The notes beneath the pieces were generated by a model that had not been told where the DNA came from, made no database searches, and saw nothing but the letters and a program-made list of their open reading frames with translations. The position numbers and the translations under genes were made by a program. 64,000 bases of DNA from CAWAYH01 sp963786195 (lineage in GTDB: Bacteria; Acidobacteriota; Vicinamibacteria; Vicinamibacterales; 2-12-FULL-66-21): positions 434,001-498,000 of the forward strand of contig CAWAYH010000011.1 in the NCBI GenBank assembly GCA_963786195.1. The letters are read 5' to 3'. Shown here in pieces: positions 1-9,555 of this stretch. Position 1 is the first letter of the stretch. Each line of letters opens with the position of its first letter.

Positions 1-1
1 C

Positions 2-614
2 GGCCGGATGTGGTACTCGCCGCCCGACGCGGGTCTCTACATGTCCGTCGTGTTCCGCCAGCCGGCGGCCGCGCCGTACCTCACGCTGGCGGGTGGTGTC
101 GCCGTCGCCGCCGGCGTCGCCGCCGCGACCGGGCTTCCGCTCGAGATCAAGTGGCCCAACGACGTCGTCACGCGCAGCGGCACCGGACCGGCTCCCCGGC
201 GCAAGGTCGCCGGGATCCTGGCTGAGGCCTCGTCGGCGGCTCGACGGGCTCCAGTACGTCATCCTGGGCATCGGCATCAACCTGCGGCCCGCGGCGTATC
301 CACCCGAGATTGCCGATCGCGCGACCTCGCTCGAAGCCGAATTGGGACGTCCGGTGGACGCAGGTCATGTGCTGGCGGAGGTTCTCGCCGCGCTGGCCGT
401 CGAGCTCGTACCGCTCGCGAACGGGGATCCTTCGCGGCTGCTCGCGCGCTGGCGCTCGATGGCGCCGTCTTCCGTGGGAACGCCCGTGGAGTGCGAAACA
501 GCAGCCGGGCGGAAGACCGGCGTCGCGGCCGGGGTCGCCGAGGACGGGGCGCTGCTCGTCCGGATCGGCGATCGACTCGAGCGGATCATCGCCGGAGAGA
601 TAATCTGGAAGTGA
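2..614 (+). pseudogene. birA: biotin--[acetyl-CoA-carboxylase] ligase, 5'-truncated and frameshifted
   Basis: C-terminal part of biotin protein ligase, which makes biotinyl-AMP and attaches biotin to the carrier domain of acetyl-CoA carboxylase. The first residues in the window (RMWYSPPDAGLYMSVVFRQ) match the biotin-binding strand region, followed by the conserved IKWPNDV and KVAGILAEAS motifs. The protein then continues in another frame from about 236 with LQYVILGIGINL and a C-terminal SH3-like domain ending GEIIWK. One extra base (or two missing) near 225-240 explains the shift. The gene begins before the window. It is followed by coaX after 21 bases, a common arrangement. The gene is normally essential, so a sequencing indel is at least as likely as a true pseudogene. 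Confidence 0.85.
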
Positions 615-635
615 CCGCAGCTGATTGGCACTGAC

Positions 636-1424
636 ATGCTCCTGGCCATTGACGTAGGCAACACGAACATCGTCCTGGGCGTTTTCGACGGCGACCAGCT
701 GATCTACAGCTGGCGGCTTCAGACGCTCCGCGACCGGACGGCTGACGAAATCGGGATTCTCGTCACGCACCTGTTCGCCGAGCGCGGCATCGACAGAGCG
801 CGCGTGGACGGCATCATCCTCTCGTCCGTCGTGCCGCCGTTGACCGGGACGATGGAGGAGATGGGCGAGCGCTACTTCGGCCGGCTGCCGATGACGGTCG
901 ATCCAGGCACCAATACCGGCATGAAAGTGCTCTATACACCCGCGTCCGATGTCGGCGCGGACCGCGTCGTGAACGCCGTCGCCGCGTACGAGATGTTCGG
1001 GCGCAGCAAACACGTGCCGGTCATCGTCGTCGACTTCGGCACGGCCACGACGTTCGACGCGATCTCGGCGGCGGGCGAGTACGTGGGCGGCGTGATTTGC
1101 CCCGGCATCGGCATCTCGGCCGATGCACTGTTCCAGCGTGCCGCGCGATTGCCGAGGGTGGACGTCCGCAAGCCCCCGTCCATCATCGGCCAGACGACGG
1201 TGACGTCGATGCAGGCCGGGCTGTTCTTCGGGTACGTGGCGATGGTTGATGGCATCGTGCACCGGATTCGCGCGGAGCTCGCGGAGGGCGAGCATGCCGT
1301 CACCGTCGCCACCGGCGGCATGGCAGGCATCCTTGCGGGCGACACGTCGACGATCGAGCGCGTCGAGCCGGATCTGACGCTGCAGGGCCTGAGACTCATC
1401 TGGAAGCGGTCCGCGACGTCGTAA
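636..1424 (+). CDS. coaX: type III pantothenate kinase
   Basis: Phosphorylates pantothenate in the first step of coenzyme A synthesis, in the cytoplasm. The 262-residue protein has the usual family length. It opens with the ASKHA phosphate-binding motif AIDVGNTNIVLGVF. It also has the GADRVVNAVAAYEM motif, the acidic strand VVDFGTATTFDAIS, and GGVICPGIGISADALF, all diagnostic of the CoaX type as opposed to CoaA. The stop overlaps the start of the next gene (TAATG), so the two are probably translated together. The preceding gene is birA, also a cofactor gene. Confidence 0.96.
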   Translation: MLLAIDVGNTNIVLGVFDGDQLIYSWRLQTLRDRTADEIGILVTHLFAERGIDRARVDGIILSSVVPPLTGTMEEMGERYFGRLPMTVDPGTNTGMKVLYTPASDVGADRVVNAVAAYEMFGRSKHVPVIVVDFGTATTFDAISAAGEYVGGVICPGIGISADALFQRAARLPRVDVRKPPSIIGQTTVTSMQAGLFFGYVAMVDGIVHRIRAELAEGEHAVTVATGGMAGILAGDTSTIERVEPDLTLQGLRLIWKRSATS

Positions 1425-2110
1425 TGCCGGATTTCTTCGACTATTGTCGTCAGCTCGAAGCCTATCTCTGTCAGAAGAACGGCGGCCACCTGGTGCGGAT
1501 CGTCGGACCGTCGTTCGAACGAGTGTGCTCGTGGGCCGAGCAGGGCGTACCGCTCAAGGTCGCCCTCCGCGGAATCGATCGGTACTGCGAGCGGTACTAC
1601 GCCAAGACGACGCGGCGACGTCCGGCGCGGATTGAGTTCTGCGAGGCGGACGTCCTCGAGCTGTTCGACGACTGGCGGCGGGCGGTCGGCGTGTCCAGCA
1701 CCCGCGACGAAGGTGCCGAACGTGCCCGCAAACCGACGCTGGCGTCGCACATCGAGCGCGTGGTCGCGCGGCTGATTGCGAGGCGGGGCGAGGGATCGCC
1801 GCCGTTCGAGCGGCACGTCGAGGAGCTGTTACGTTCGCTCGACGCGCTCGCGGCGGAGGCACGTCACGCCCGTGGTGAGGCGAGGGCGAGCGTGATCGAG
1901 CGGCTGTCGGCGCTCGACCGGGACGTGATGAAGGTCGCTGCCAGTGAGATCGATGAGAGGACGATCGAGACGATCCGGAACGAGGCGGAAAGCGAGCTGG
2001 CGGCGTTCGGGGGCCGCATTGCGCCCGAGGCCCGTGCCGTCGCAATGGACGCCGCCGTGGAGCGTCTCGTCCGGGAGTCCCTGAAACTGCCGGTGATTGC
2101 CTACCGTTAA
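1424..2110 (+). CDS. conserved-looking protein of unknown function
   Basis: I do not recognise this 228-residue protein. It begins MPDFFDYCRQLEAYLCQKNG, has an aromatic-rich stretch with the charged segment RYCERYYAKTTRRRPARIEF, then a long helical, Glu/Arg-rich C-terminal half. There is no signal peptide, membrane segment or known catalytic motif. It overlaps coaX by one base (TAATG), and its stop overlaps the start of the methyltransferase gene (TAATG near 2108-2112), so it is embedded in an operon and very likely expressed. The reading frame is intact and GC-rich at third positions, as in its neighbours. Confidence 0.75.
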   Translation: MPDFFDYCRQLEAYLCQKNGGHLVRIVGPSFERVCSWAEQGVPLKVALRGIDRYCERYYAKTTRRRPARIEFCEADVLELFDDWRRAVGVSSTRDEGAERARKPTLASHIERVVARLIARRGEGSPPFERHVEELLRSLDALAAEARHARGEARASVIERLSALDRDVMKVAASEIDERTIETIRNEAESELAAFGGRIAPEARAVAMDAAVERLVRESLKLPVIAYR

Positions 2111-3398
2111 TGCTCACTCCCGGTCAGCGGATCGAGCTCTCCATCGAGAAGCCGGCCGCCGGCGGAACCATGCTCGCGCGGCACGACGGACAGGTCGTCC
2201 TCGTTGGCGGGGCGGTTCCCGGCGAGCGTGTGGTTGCGCGCGTCGATCGGGCGGAGCGCACCCTGGCGTTTGCGACCACGATAGAAGTGCCGGGAGCCCT
2301 CTCCCGATCGACGCCAGGGATTTGCGGATTCGCTGTGTGGCGGCTGCGTCTATTCCCACATCGCGTACCCACGACAGCTTCGGCTGAAGGCGGAAATCAT
2401 CCACGACGCGTTCGCGCGCATCGGCCGCGTTTCAATCGATTCGTCGATTCCGGTGGCGCCCTCGCCGGAACGCGGGCACCGCATGCGGGCGCGATTTCAC
2501 GTAGAGCGCGGGCGCGTCGGCTTCTTCCGTGAAGGCACGCACACGATCTGCGATGCGCTGCCGACAGGTCAGCTGAGCGACGCCGCCGTCGCGGCGGCCG
2601 TGGACGTGGGTGCCGCGATCGAACGCTCGGGGTCCCGGGCACGGTCGCTCGAGCTCTCAGAGAACATCCCTGGCGATCAACGCGCGCTCTCGATCGAGAT
2701 CGAGCCCGGTTCGGCGATGACGGGCTGCATCGCTCCAGCGAATCTCGGACGCCGCGGGTCTTCGAGGCTGCGTTGCGCGAGACGATCGCGGCCTTCTCCT
2801 CACAGCCGGTGAGCCACGCATCGTGGATTCGATCGACAGCCTCACGCGAAGTCGCGTCCCCGCGGGCGAGCTCGGGCGTCATCCGGAGTCGTTCTTCCAG
2901 GCGAACCGGCATCTCCTGCCGGACCTCGTGCTGGCGGTCATCGAGTCGGTGCCACAAGAGGGCGACGTTCTCGATCTCTACGCCGGTGTCGGGCTGTTTT
3001 CAGTGGCGCTGGCCGGAGCCGGTCTCCATGGCATCACCGCGGTGGAAGGCGACCGCGTGAGCGGCAAGGATCTGGAGCGGAACGCCGGACCGTTTGCCGG
3101 TGCCGTGCAGCTCGTCCTCGACAGCGTCGAGCGCTTCCTGGAGCATCGAGGAGTCCAGCACGTGACGACGGCGATTGTCGATCCCCCGCGCACCGGAATG
3201 TCCGCGCCGGCGACGACCGCTCTGGCCAGGCTGGGCGCGCGGCAGATCGTCTACGTCTCGTGCGATCCGCCGACGATGGCGCGGGACGCGCGCAGGTTGG
3301 TCGATGCCGGGTATCGTCTGAGCGCGCTGCGGGCGTTCGATCTGTTTCCGAACACGCCGCATGTCGAGGCCGTGGGGGTGTTCTTACAGGAGAAGTGA
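2110..3398 (+). pseudogene. TRAM-domain RNA (uracil-5-)-methyltransferase, RlmD/TrmA family, frameshifted
   Basis: Class I SAM methyltransferase of the RumA/TrmA family, which makes 5-methyluridine in rRNA or tRNA. Pieces in three frames form one protein. An N-terminal TRAM domain (GQRIELSIEKPAAGGTMLAR) is followed by the cysteine segment SLCGGCVYSHIAYPRQL, an EIIHDAFARIG region, and LSENIPGDQRAL. The SAM-binding motif is LDLYAGVGLFSVALAGAG, then DPPRTGM, and the catalytic-cysteine motif is YVSCDPPTMARDARRL. Frame changes lie near 2287-2300, 2725 and 2815. All catalytic motifs remain, so sequence errors or recent decay are both possible. The start overlaps the stop of the previous gene. Exact target (23S U1939, U747 or tRNA U54) cannot be assigned. 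Confidence 0.85.
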
Positions 3399-3502
3399 GA
3401 ACAGAGGACTAGGAGGAAGATCACACGAGAAAACGAGAAGGCGAGAAACGTTGGTCTCTCAGTTGTATATTGAATACAGTCGGGCCGAAAGGAGCAGCGG
3501 CG

Positions 3503-4300
3503 ATGACGCTGTTGCAACGAATCAGCTGTTGGGGCTTTTGTATTGGTCTCGCCGCGACGGTTCCCGCCGCCACGCAAGGCCAGCCGAGCGGCTCTGCACG
3601 AGACATTGGCAACCCTCTAACTGGTCCTCCCGTTCGTAATGCCCCATTCTCGGCCGAGGCGACGACGACAGTTCAGCAGACGCTTCGTGATGGCACTCGC
3701 ATCGACCGACTCGATCGTGCGTTACTACCGGAATGGCGCTGGTCGGGTGCGAGTAGAGCAGACGATCAGAGACTGGAATCACTGAACCCTGGGGCCGAGA
3801 AGCAACTCAGGATCACGATTGACACGACCCCGGGTGGAGGAGGCGTCTATGTTCTGGATCTCAGCCGAAGCGGGTGAAACGGCCGGGATCCTGCCAGTCG
3901 CGGTTGGCGGAGGAGACCTTTGCGCTGCCGCTAGGGGGGCACGGTTTCTGATCTTCGCGGCCAGAAAGGGCTCGGAGCATTGGGCCAGGCTCGGCACGAG
4001 CGACGTCAAGGAAGAATCGCTAGGCAATCGACGTCTTGGCGGCGTTAACACGACTGGACGGCGTGCGACTATCACCATCCCATCGGCCAAGCTGGCAACG
4101 ATCGACCTATTGAGGTGCTCGACGAGCGATGGGAGTCGCCGGAGTTACAGCTCGTGATTTACTCTCGGAGCGTGGATCCGCGTGAGGGTGTTATCGAGTA
4201 TCGACTGGCAAACATACGACAGATGGAGCCAGATTCGAGTTGTTCGTAGTTCCAGCGTTACCCCGCTGGTTCTCCGGCATCAGCCTGGTGTATGCGGATA
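3503..4300 (+). pseudogene. secreted protein of a GTRTTITIP-type family, multiply frameshifted
   Basis: Starts at an ATG preceded by AAAGGAG about 9 bases upstream. The N-terminus MTLLQRISCWGFCIGLAATV is a signal peptide. Segments of one recognisable extracytoplasmic protein then appear in different frames: NAPFSAEATTTVQQTLRDGT, YYRNGAGRVRVEQTI (about 3717), QLRITIDTTPGGGGVYVLD, EESLGNRRLGGVNTTGRRAT, then DRPIEVLDERWESPELQLVI and YSRSVDPREGVIEYRLANIR (4100-4225), and FVVPALP at the end. At least five frame changes in 800 bases are needed, far denser than in other genes here, so this one may be truly decaying. The family looks like hypothetical proteins common in Acidobacteria; function is unknown. 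The end is approximate. Confidence 0.6.
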
Positions 4301-4416
4301 CCCCAAAGCCGGAACTGACGACCGAGCGAAGGAATGGAGTCAGCTCAAGAAGTAAAGCAGCTGCCAGAAGACAGCCCGAGGAAAGTTCTCCTTCCTTTTC
4401 TCTTGTCGTCTTCCTC

Positions 4417-5138
4417 CTAACCCTCTCGTTCTCCCACTCTCCTGTCGAAACACACGCGCGCAACGCCCACGAACGCCTCGAACAGCGAGTTGAATTCGCC
4501 GGTCCGCCAGAAGTTCTCCGGGTGCCATTGCACCCCGAGGCAGAAGTCCGCATCGGGCTTCTCGATCGCTTCGACCAGGCCGTCGGGCGACGAGGCGGCC
4601 TCCACGAGCCCCGCGCCGAGACGCGCGACGGACTGGTGATGGCGGCTGTTGACCCGGCAGAGATGAGAGGCATCGACGGCGGGACCGAGCGCGCCCTCCA
4701 GGCGCGAGCCCGGCGTGACCCGCACATCGTGCGCGACCGCGTCCTTCGGCATTTCAATCGTGTGCTGAAGGTCCGACTCAATCGCGCTCGGAATGTCCTG
4801 AACGAGCGTGCCACCCGCCGCGACGTTGAGCACCTGTGCGCCGCGGCAGATCGCCAGCACCGGCAGGTCCGCCGCCATGGCGCGCCTCGCGAGATCGAGC
4901 TCGAACTCGTCACGTCCCGGCTCCGCGTCCTCGACGGTCGGATGCCGCTCCTCGCCGTACAGGACCGGATCGATGTCACCGCCGCCGGTGAGCAGTACCC
5001 CGTCGATCTCGTCGACGAGCTTGCGCGGGCTCTCGCTGACCTCGATACGCGCGGCTTCCCGCCCGCCTGTTCGATCGAAGCCAGGTAATCCGTCAGCCGC
5101 GAGCACACGGTGACGCCGATGACTGGTTGGTGTTTCAT
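4417..5138 (-). pseudogene. gamma-glutamyl-gamma-aminobutyrate hydrolase-like class I glutamine amidotransferase, frameshifted
   Basis: Peptidase C26 / PuuD-like protein. It probably hydrolyses a gamma-glutamyl amide in the cytoplasm. The start at 5138 gives MKHQPVIGVTVCSRLTDYLA, the typical first strand. The frame changes near 5045-5055, after which come DGVLLTGGGDIDPVLYG, the nucleophile elbow VLAICRGAQVLNVAAGG (catalytic Cys), NSRHHQSV, and the His/Glu motif GVQWHPENFW. All catalytic residues survive; only one indel breaks the gene. It lies 16 bases behind argS on the same strand and is probably cotranscribed with it. Substrate is unknown. Confidence 0.8.
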
Positions 5139-5154
5139 GTGGTGCCCTGGGTCG

Positions 5155-7200
5155 CTACATTTTGGACGGGACGCTTGCGCCCATGAGCTCCAGCGCCTTC
5201 GTGAGCTGCGACCGGTAGAACACGACTGCCGCGGCGCGCCAGATGCGGACGTCTTCCCGCTCTTCCTTGATGATGGGGTAGCGGTGGTAAAACGCGTTGA
5301 ACGACTGCGCGAGCCCGAACGCGTACTTCGCCAGCACCGACAGCTCGAGCGTTCTGATTGCCTGATCGGCGATTTCATCCAGCCGGGCGGCCTCGAGGAC
5401 GAGACCCCAGAGATCGTGCGCTTCGTCGGTCTCCCCGGTGAGGGAATCGGAGGATGCGGTCGCGGCGGCGGCGATGACCCCGGCGTCGTCCAGTCCGCTC
5501 CGCTCCTTGAGCTTGTTGAAAATGTTGTTGGCGCGCACCACGGCGTACTGCAGATAGGGGCCGCTCTCGCCCTCGAAGCTGAGCGCCTCGTCGATGTCGA
5601 ACACGATCACCTTGCCGCGGGAGAACTTCACCATGAAGTACCGAACCGCAGCGATCGCGATGGCGGTGGCTATCCGCCGAACCTCATCGGATGACAACTC
5701 TGGATTCCGCGCCGTGACCTCTGCGGCGGCCTTGTCGGTCAGGCGATCCAGCAGGTCGTCCGCTTTCACGCCGAGTCCCTTGCGGCCTGAGACCTCGACG
5801 AACGGACGGTCGACCTCGCCGCTCGTGTCGTACCCCAGCTCGCGGGCGGTGGCGTGCGAGAGCGCCACCATTTCGTACGCGTAGTGCACGGAGTGGGCTG
5901 CCTGCTGCTCGTAGCCGAGCGCCGCCAGCGCCTGCTGGAGAAGCTTCTGCAAATAGCTCTGACGCGTGTCGATGACGTTGCAGACCCACGAGGCCCGCCC
6001 GAACTGCGGGGCGGCACGGTCGGCGGCGCTCTCCACTGAGGTTGTCGACCACAGCGGCGGCCCGCCATTCCGCTCGGCGAAGACTCGGTAGTGGAAGTCC
6101 TTACCCAGCAGGCCGAACTTCCAGAGCTGGTAGGCCATGTCCTTGCCGACGTAGGTCACGGTGCCGTCGGATCGAACGATGACTTTTTCACGCGGTTCTG
6201 CGTCTGCGCTGTTCTCACCGTCAGTGGCCGCGTTGGCTGCGGTCTTCTCGTCGGGGGGGCTCCCTGCGTCCGACGGCTCGTCCTCGATGGTCATGACCCA
6301 GCAGCCCCTGAGTCGGCCCTCGGTCTGCAGGAAGACGGCGCCGGTCCGCTTCAGGAATTCGAACGCATGCGACCAGAAATGGAGCCGGAGGATGTCACCC
6401 TCCCACGTGATCAGGTCGTAGTCGATATTCATGCGCCGCATCGTCCGCAGGTGACAGCGGACGATGCGATCGGCGATGAAGCCCGCGAGATCGGCTATGG
6501 GGTTGCCTCCGTGTTCGATGTCGTGCAACGCGGCCGCGCGGATCTTGAGCCGGCTGGCGTCCTCTGCGTACCAGTCGGTCACGCGGGCGTAGAGATCCCA
6601 GCAGTAGTAGTCGAACCGGGGCTCGTCAGCGAGGCGCCTGACGTCGTCCAGCGATCGGTGTTCGAGCTCGCGGAACCCGATGACGACGTCGGCCACCTGC
6701 ACGCCCGTGTCGTCGATGTAGTTCTGAATCTCGACGTCGCGTCCCATGAAGCGGAGCAGTCGGCCGAAGGCGTCCCCGAGCGCCGCATTGCGCAGGTGGC
6801 CGATGTGAGCCGCCTTGTTCGGGTTGATGGCCGTGTGCTCGACCACGGTCTTACCCGCGCCTTCGGCCCGCTGGACCGGCAACGGGTGGAGCCATTCGGT
6901 CAGCCAGGCCCGGCGGTCGAGAAAGAAGTTCACGTAGCCGTTCGGCGCCGCGTCGATGCGCGCGAAGCCCTCGATCTGGCCGAGCGCCCCGACGATCTCC
7001 TGCGCGATGACCCGTGGCGCCTTCCGAAGGCGGCGGGCAAGCTCGAATGCCAGCGGTACGGCCAGGTCTCCCAGGGCGCGGCGCGGCGGAATCTCGACGG
7101 GAATGGACGCGAGCGCGGGGTCGTCGGCGGGCAACGCGTAAAGACGAGTAACGGCGTCGGTCAGATGGCTGCGAACGGTTCGTTCTATCGGTAGAATCAT
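5155..7200 (-). CDS. argS: arginyl-tRNA synthetase
   Basis: Class I aminoacyl-tRNA synthetase that charges tRNA-Arg. The 681-residue protein has the N-terminal additional domain (residues 1-95), the HIGH motif in NKAAHIGHLRNAALGD (about 132-135), the SDGTVTYVGKDMAYQLWKFG core, a divergent KMSK region (MVKFSRGKVIVFDIDEAL), ESGPYLQYA and a DALR anticodon-binding C-terminus ending ASVPSKM. It is about 100 residues longer than E. coli ArgS. Part of the excess is an acidic, Ala/Asp/Glu-rich insert near residues 300-345 (PPDEKTAANAATDGENSADA) in the catalytic domain. It leads a minus-strand pair with the amidotransferase and is divergent from the gene at 7238. Confidence 0.96.
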   Translation of the reverse strand: MILPIERTVRSHLTDAVTRLYALPADDPALASIPVEIPPRRALGDLAVPLAFELARRLRKAPRVIAQEIVGALGQIEGFARIDAAPNGYVNFFLDRRAWLTEWLHPLPVQRAEGAGKTVVEHTAINPNKAAHIGHLRNAALGDAFGRLLRFMGRDVEIQNYIDDTGVQVADVVIGFRELEHRSLDDVRRLADEPRFDYYCWDLYARVTDWYAEDASRLKIRAAALHDIEHGGNPIADLAGFIADRIVRCHLRTMRRMNIDYDLITWEGDILRLHFWSHAFEFLKRTGAVFLQTEGRLRGCWVMTIEDEPSDAGSPPDEKTAANAATDGENSADAEPREKVIVRSDGTVTYVGKDMAYQLWKFGLLGKDFHYRVFAERNGGPPLWSTTSVESAADRAAPQFGRASWVCNVIDTRQSYLQKLLQQALAALGYEQQAAHSVHYAYEMVALSHATARELGYDTSGEVDRPFVEVSGRKGLGVKADDLLDRLTDKAAAEVTARNPELSSDEVRRIATAIAIAAVRYFMVKFSRGKVIVFDIDEALSFEGESGPYLQYAVVRANNIFNKLKERSGLDDAGVIAAAATASSDSLTGETDEAHDLWGLVLEAARLDEIADQAIRTLELSVLAKYAFGLAQSFNAFYHRYPIIKEEREDVRIWRAAAVVFYRSQLTKALELMGASVPSKM

Positions 7201-7237
7201 CGGGCATGAGAAGATTATCAGAACCCGTGAACAGCCG

Positions 7238-7840
7238 ATGAGTGAGCACAGAATCGGACGCGTGCTCGTGGCCAGTCTGCACCAGGGGATCGCGGACGTG
7301 CTGCCGAGTCGACTGGAGTTCTACGAGAACTGGTTGAGCGTCGCCGGGCTTCGCGAAGGGACCATCGGACTCGCGCCGCTCTCAGCCGTCCTCAGTTTCC
7401 TGCGTGGCGAGGGCGACGCGTACAATCAGATTGCCGCCCGTGCCGGCGAGTACGCGGCGGACTGGACGGTCGGCGACATGTCCGCGTTCGAGCGACGCGT
7501 GATCGCCGCACTGCCGGCGCTGTTGCGCGCTCGCGCCGCGCTCAGGGTGTCCGGCGCGCTCGTGCGCACGACGTACCCGGGGTCTCGCGCGATCACCCGG
7601 TTGAGGCGGGGCACGGCATCCGTCGATCTGCGCGGCTCGCTCTTCTGCGAAGTGCGCGAGGCGTCCGATATTCCGCTGTGCGGGTTCTATGCGGCGGCGT
7701 TTGCCCGGGTATTGCATCACTTCGGCATTCGCGCAGAGGCGCGCGTGCACGAATGTCGGGCGGCGAGCCGGTCAAACGGCTGCCGGCTCAAGGTCGTCGT
7801 GCACCAGGCCGGAACGGGCGAACCGGCTGCGGCCGCCTAA
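7238..7840 (+). CDS. unrecognised 200-residue protein, possible V4R-like C-terminus
   Basis: A soluble protein beginning MSEHRIGRVLVASLHQGIAD. The middle is helical and Ala/Arg-rich. The C-terminal 70 residues contain LFCEVREASDIPLCGFYAAA, FARVLHHFGIRAEARVHECR and SNGCRLKVVV. The small-residue-rich helix after a Cys-Gly-Phe-Tyr and the final Cys-containing strand weakly recall V4R / heme-NO-binding-like small-molecule domains, but I cannot confirm this. There is no signal peptide or transmembrane segment. It is divergent from argS (37 bases apart) and 51 bases ahead of the TPR gene. Function unknown. Confidence 0.7.
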   Translation: MSEHRIGRVLVASLHQGIADVLPSRLEFYENWLSVAGLREGTIGLAPLSAVLSFLRGEGDAYNQIAARAGEYAADWTVGDMSAFERRVIAALPALLRARAALRVSGALVRTTYPGSRAITRLRRGTASVDLRGSLFCEVREASDIPLCGFYAAAFARVLHHFGIRAEARVHECRAASRSNGCRLKVVVHQAGTGEPAAAA

Positions 7841-7891
7841 AAGGCAGTGTTCAGCCGGTGCGCCCCGGCCGTCTTGTCCGCTCACATCAGT

Positions 7892-9511
7892 ATGCTTCGT
7901 ACTCTGGTCGTTTCACTTCTCCTGGCGGCGAGCGCCGGATCGGCTGCGGCTCAAACCGCGCCATCCCGCGTGCTGGTCGTGCCGTTCGAGGACTCGAAGG
8001 ACGAACCGCGATTCCACTGGCTTCGCGAGGCGGCAGCCGTGCTCGTGGCCGACGGCCTCAGGGCGCGTGGGCTGGCCGCGATCATGCGCGCTGAACGCGT
8101 CCGCGCCTTCGACCAGCTGCACCTGCCGGTGTCCGGGCCGCTCAGCCGCGCAACGGTCGTCAAGGTCGGTCAGCTCGTGGGGGCTGTCGACGTCGTCGTC
8201 GGGTCGTTTCGCGTGGAAGGGACCACGCTGACGGTCTCGGCGCGCAGCATCCGCATGGACCTCGGCCGGTTGCAGCCGGACGTCTCCGAGCGCGGTGAGC
8301 TCACCGATCTTTTCGCAGTCTTCGAACGGCTGTCGGGTCGTCTCGCCCCGAACGCGGCCCGGCCGGCGGCAGTCTCTCCGCCGCCTCCACTCACCGCGTT
8401 CGAGAACTACATCAAGGGTCTGCTCGCCGAGAGCCCGGTCGCGCAGGCGTCGTTTCTGGAATCCGCGCTTCGTGAAGCGCCGACCTTCGACCGCGCGCGG
8501 CTCGCGCTCTGGGAAGTGCGGACCGAGCAGGGCGACCACGCGGCTGCGCTGCAGGCCGCGCGGGCCGTGCCCGCCAGCTCGGCGCTCTCCCGGCGTGCGC
8601 AGTTCTTCGCGGGAATTTCACAGATCGAGCTGAGGCAATACGACGACGCAATGGGAACGTTGAAAGGGCTGCTCGGCGGGGACGGCGGCAACCCGGAGGC
8701 CGACGCGGCTGTGCTGAACAATCTCGGCGTGCTGCTCACCCGCCGCGGCGGCTCACCGCAAACCGGCACGCCAGCGTATTATCTGACGAAGGCCACCGAC
8801 GCCGATCCCGACCCGGACTACATGTTCAACCTGGGATACGCGTACGCATCGGTTGGGAACAATCAAAGCGCCATCTACTGGCTGCGGGAAGCGTTGCGCC
8901 GCGATCCGACGGACGCCGACGCGCACTTCGTCCTGGCTGCGGCGCTTCAGGCAACCGGCAGCACGGTGGAGTCCGGGCGCGAGCGCGACCTCGCGCGTCG
9001 GCTGTCGTCACGGTACGAGGAGCTCGATCGGCGGGCGGCCGACTCGAAAGCCGCGGTGCCGCCTGGACTGGAGCGGATGCGACTGGATCCCGAGGGATCG
9101 CGAGCGCTGCGCGCCGATCAGACGATCGTCAACGCGGCGCAGCGCGAGCAGCGCGAGCTCGCCGCGTTCCACCTGGAACAGGGCCGGCGATTGTTCGAGC
9201 GCGAGCAGGACACCGAGGCGCTGGCGGCGCTCCGCCGGGCGGTCTACCTGTCGCCGTATGAAGCCCAGGCCCACTTGTTGATCGGTCGCATTTATCTGCG
9301 CGCCGGTCGTCCGGCGGAAGCGATCGACGCGTTCAAGATCTCGATCTGGAGTGAGGACCGGGCCCCAGCGCATGTGTTTCTCGCCGAGGCGTATCTGAAG
9401 ACTGGAGACACCGCGTCGGCCAGGACCGAGGCGCAGCGCGCGCTGGCCCTCGACCCTGCGTCGCCAGAGGCCAAACGACTGCTGGGGGAGATCGCGAAGC
9501 CCCCGCAGTAG
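7892..9511 (+). CDS. secreted TPR-repeat protein with N-terminal CsgG/TolB-like domain
   Basis: The start at 7892 gives a clean signal peptide (MLRTLVVSLLLAASAGSAAA, cleaved near AQT), so the longer frame from 7847 is not preferred. Residues 20-155 (RVLVVPFEDSKDEPRFHWLR ... VGAVDVVVGSFRVEG) resemble the FlgO/CsgG/TolB-N fold that often precedes repeat domains in envelope proteins. The rest is alpha-helical TPR repeats (ADAAVLNNLGVLL, DPDYMFNLGYAYASVGNNQS, PYEAQAHLLIGRIYLRAGRP, PAHVFLAEAYLKTGD). It is probably periplasmic and a scaffold for protein partners. It is followed by a repeat hairpin and then nfeD. Confidence 0.85.
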   Translation: MLRTLVVSLLLAASAGSAAAQTAPSRVLVVPFEDSKDEPRFHWLREAAAVLVADGLRARGLAAIMRAERVRAFDQLHLPVSGPLSRATVVKVGQLVGAVDVVVGSFRVEGTTLTVSARSIRMDLGRLQPDVSERGELTDLFAVFERLSGRLAPNAARPAAVSPPPPLTAFENYIKGLLAESPVAQASFLESALREAPTFDRARLALWEVRTEQGDHAAALQAARAVPASSALSRRAQFFAGISQIELRQYDDAMGTLKGLLGGDGGNPEADAAVLNNLGVLLTRRGGSPQTGTPAYYLTKATDADPDPDYMFNLGYAYASVGNNQSAIYWLREALRRDPTDADAHFVLAAALQATGSTVESGRERDLARRLSSRYEELDRRAADSKAAVPPGLERMRLDPEGSRALRADQTIVNAAQREQRELAAFHLEQGRRLFEREQDTEALAALRRAVYLSPYEAQAHLLIGRIYLRAGRPAEAIDAFKISIWSEDRAPAHVFLAEAYLKTGDTASARTEAQRALALDPASPEAKRLLGEIAKPPQ

Positions 9512-9545
9512 ACAGAAGAGCGCGGAACTTCAGTTCCGCGCCGGG
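9511..9545. repeat. palindromic repeat with core GCGGAACTTCAGTTCCGC, copy 1
   Basis: The gap between the TPR gene and nfeD holds a hairpin with arms GCGGAACT and AGTTCCGC around a TC loop, preceded by AGACAGAAGAG. The same sequence with the same left flank occurs at 57319-57354 inside the amidohydrolase gene. It could act as a weak terminator here, but there is no T-tract after it. The second copy shows that it is a dispersed repeat. Confidence 0.75.
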
Positions 9546-9555
9546 AGAAACGCCC

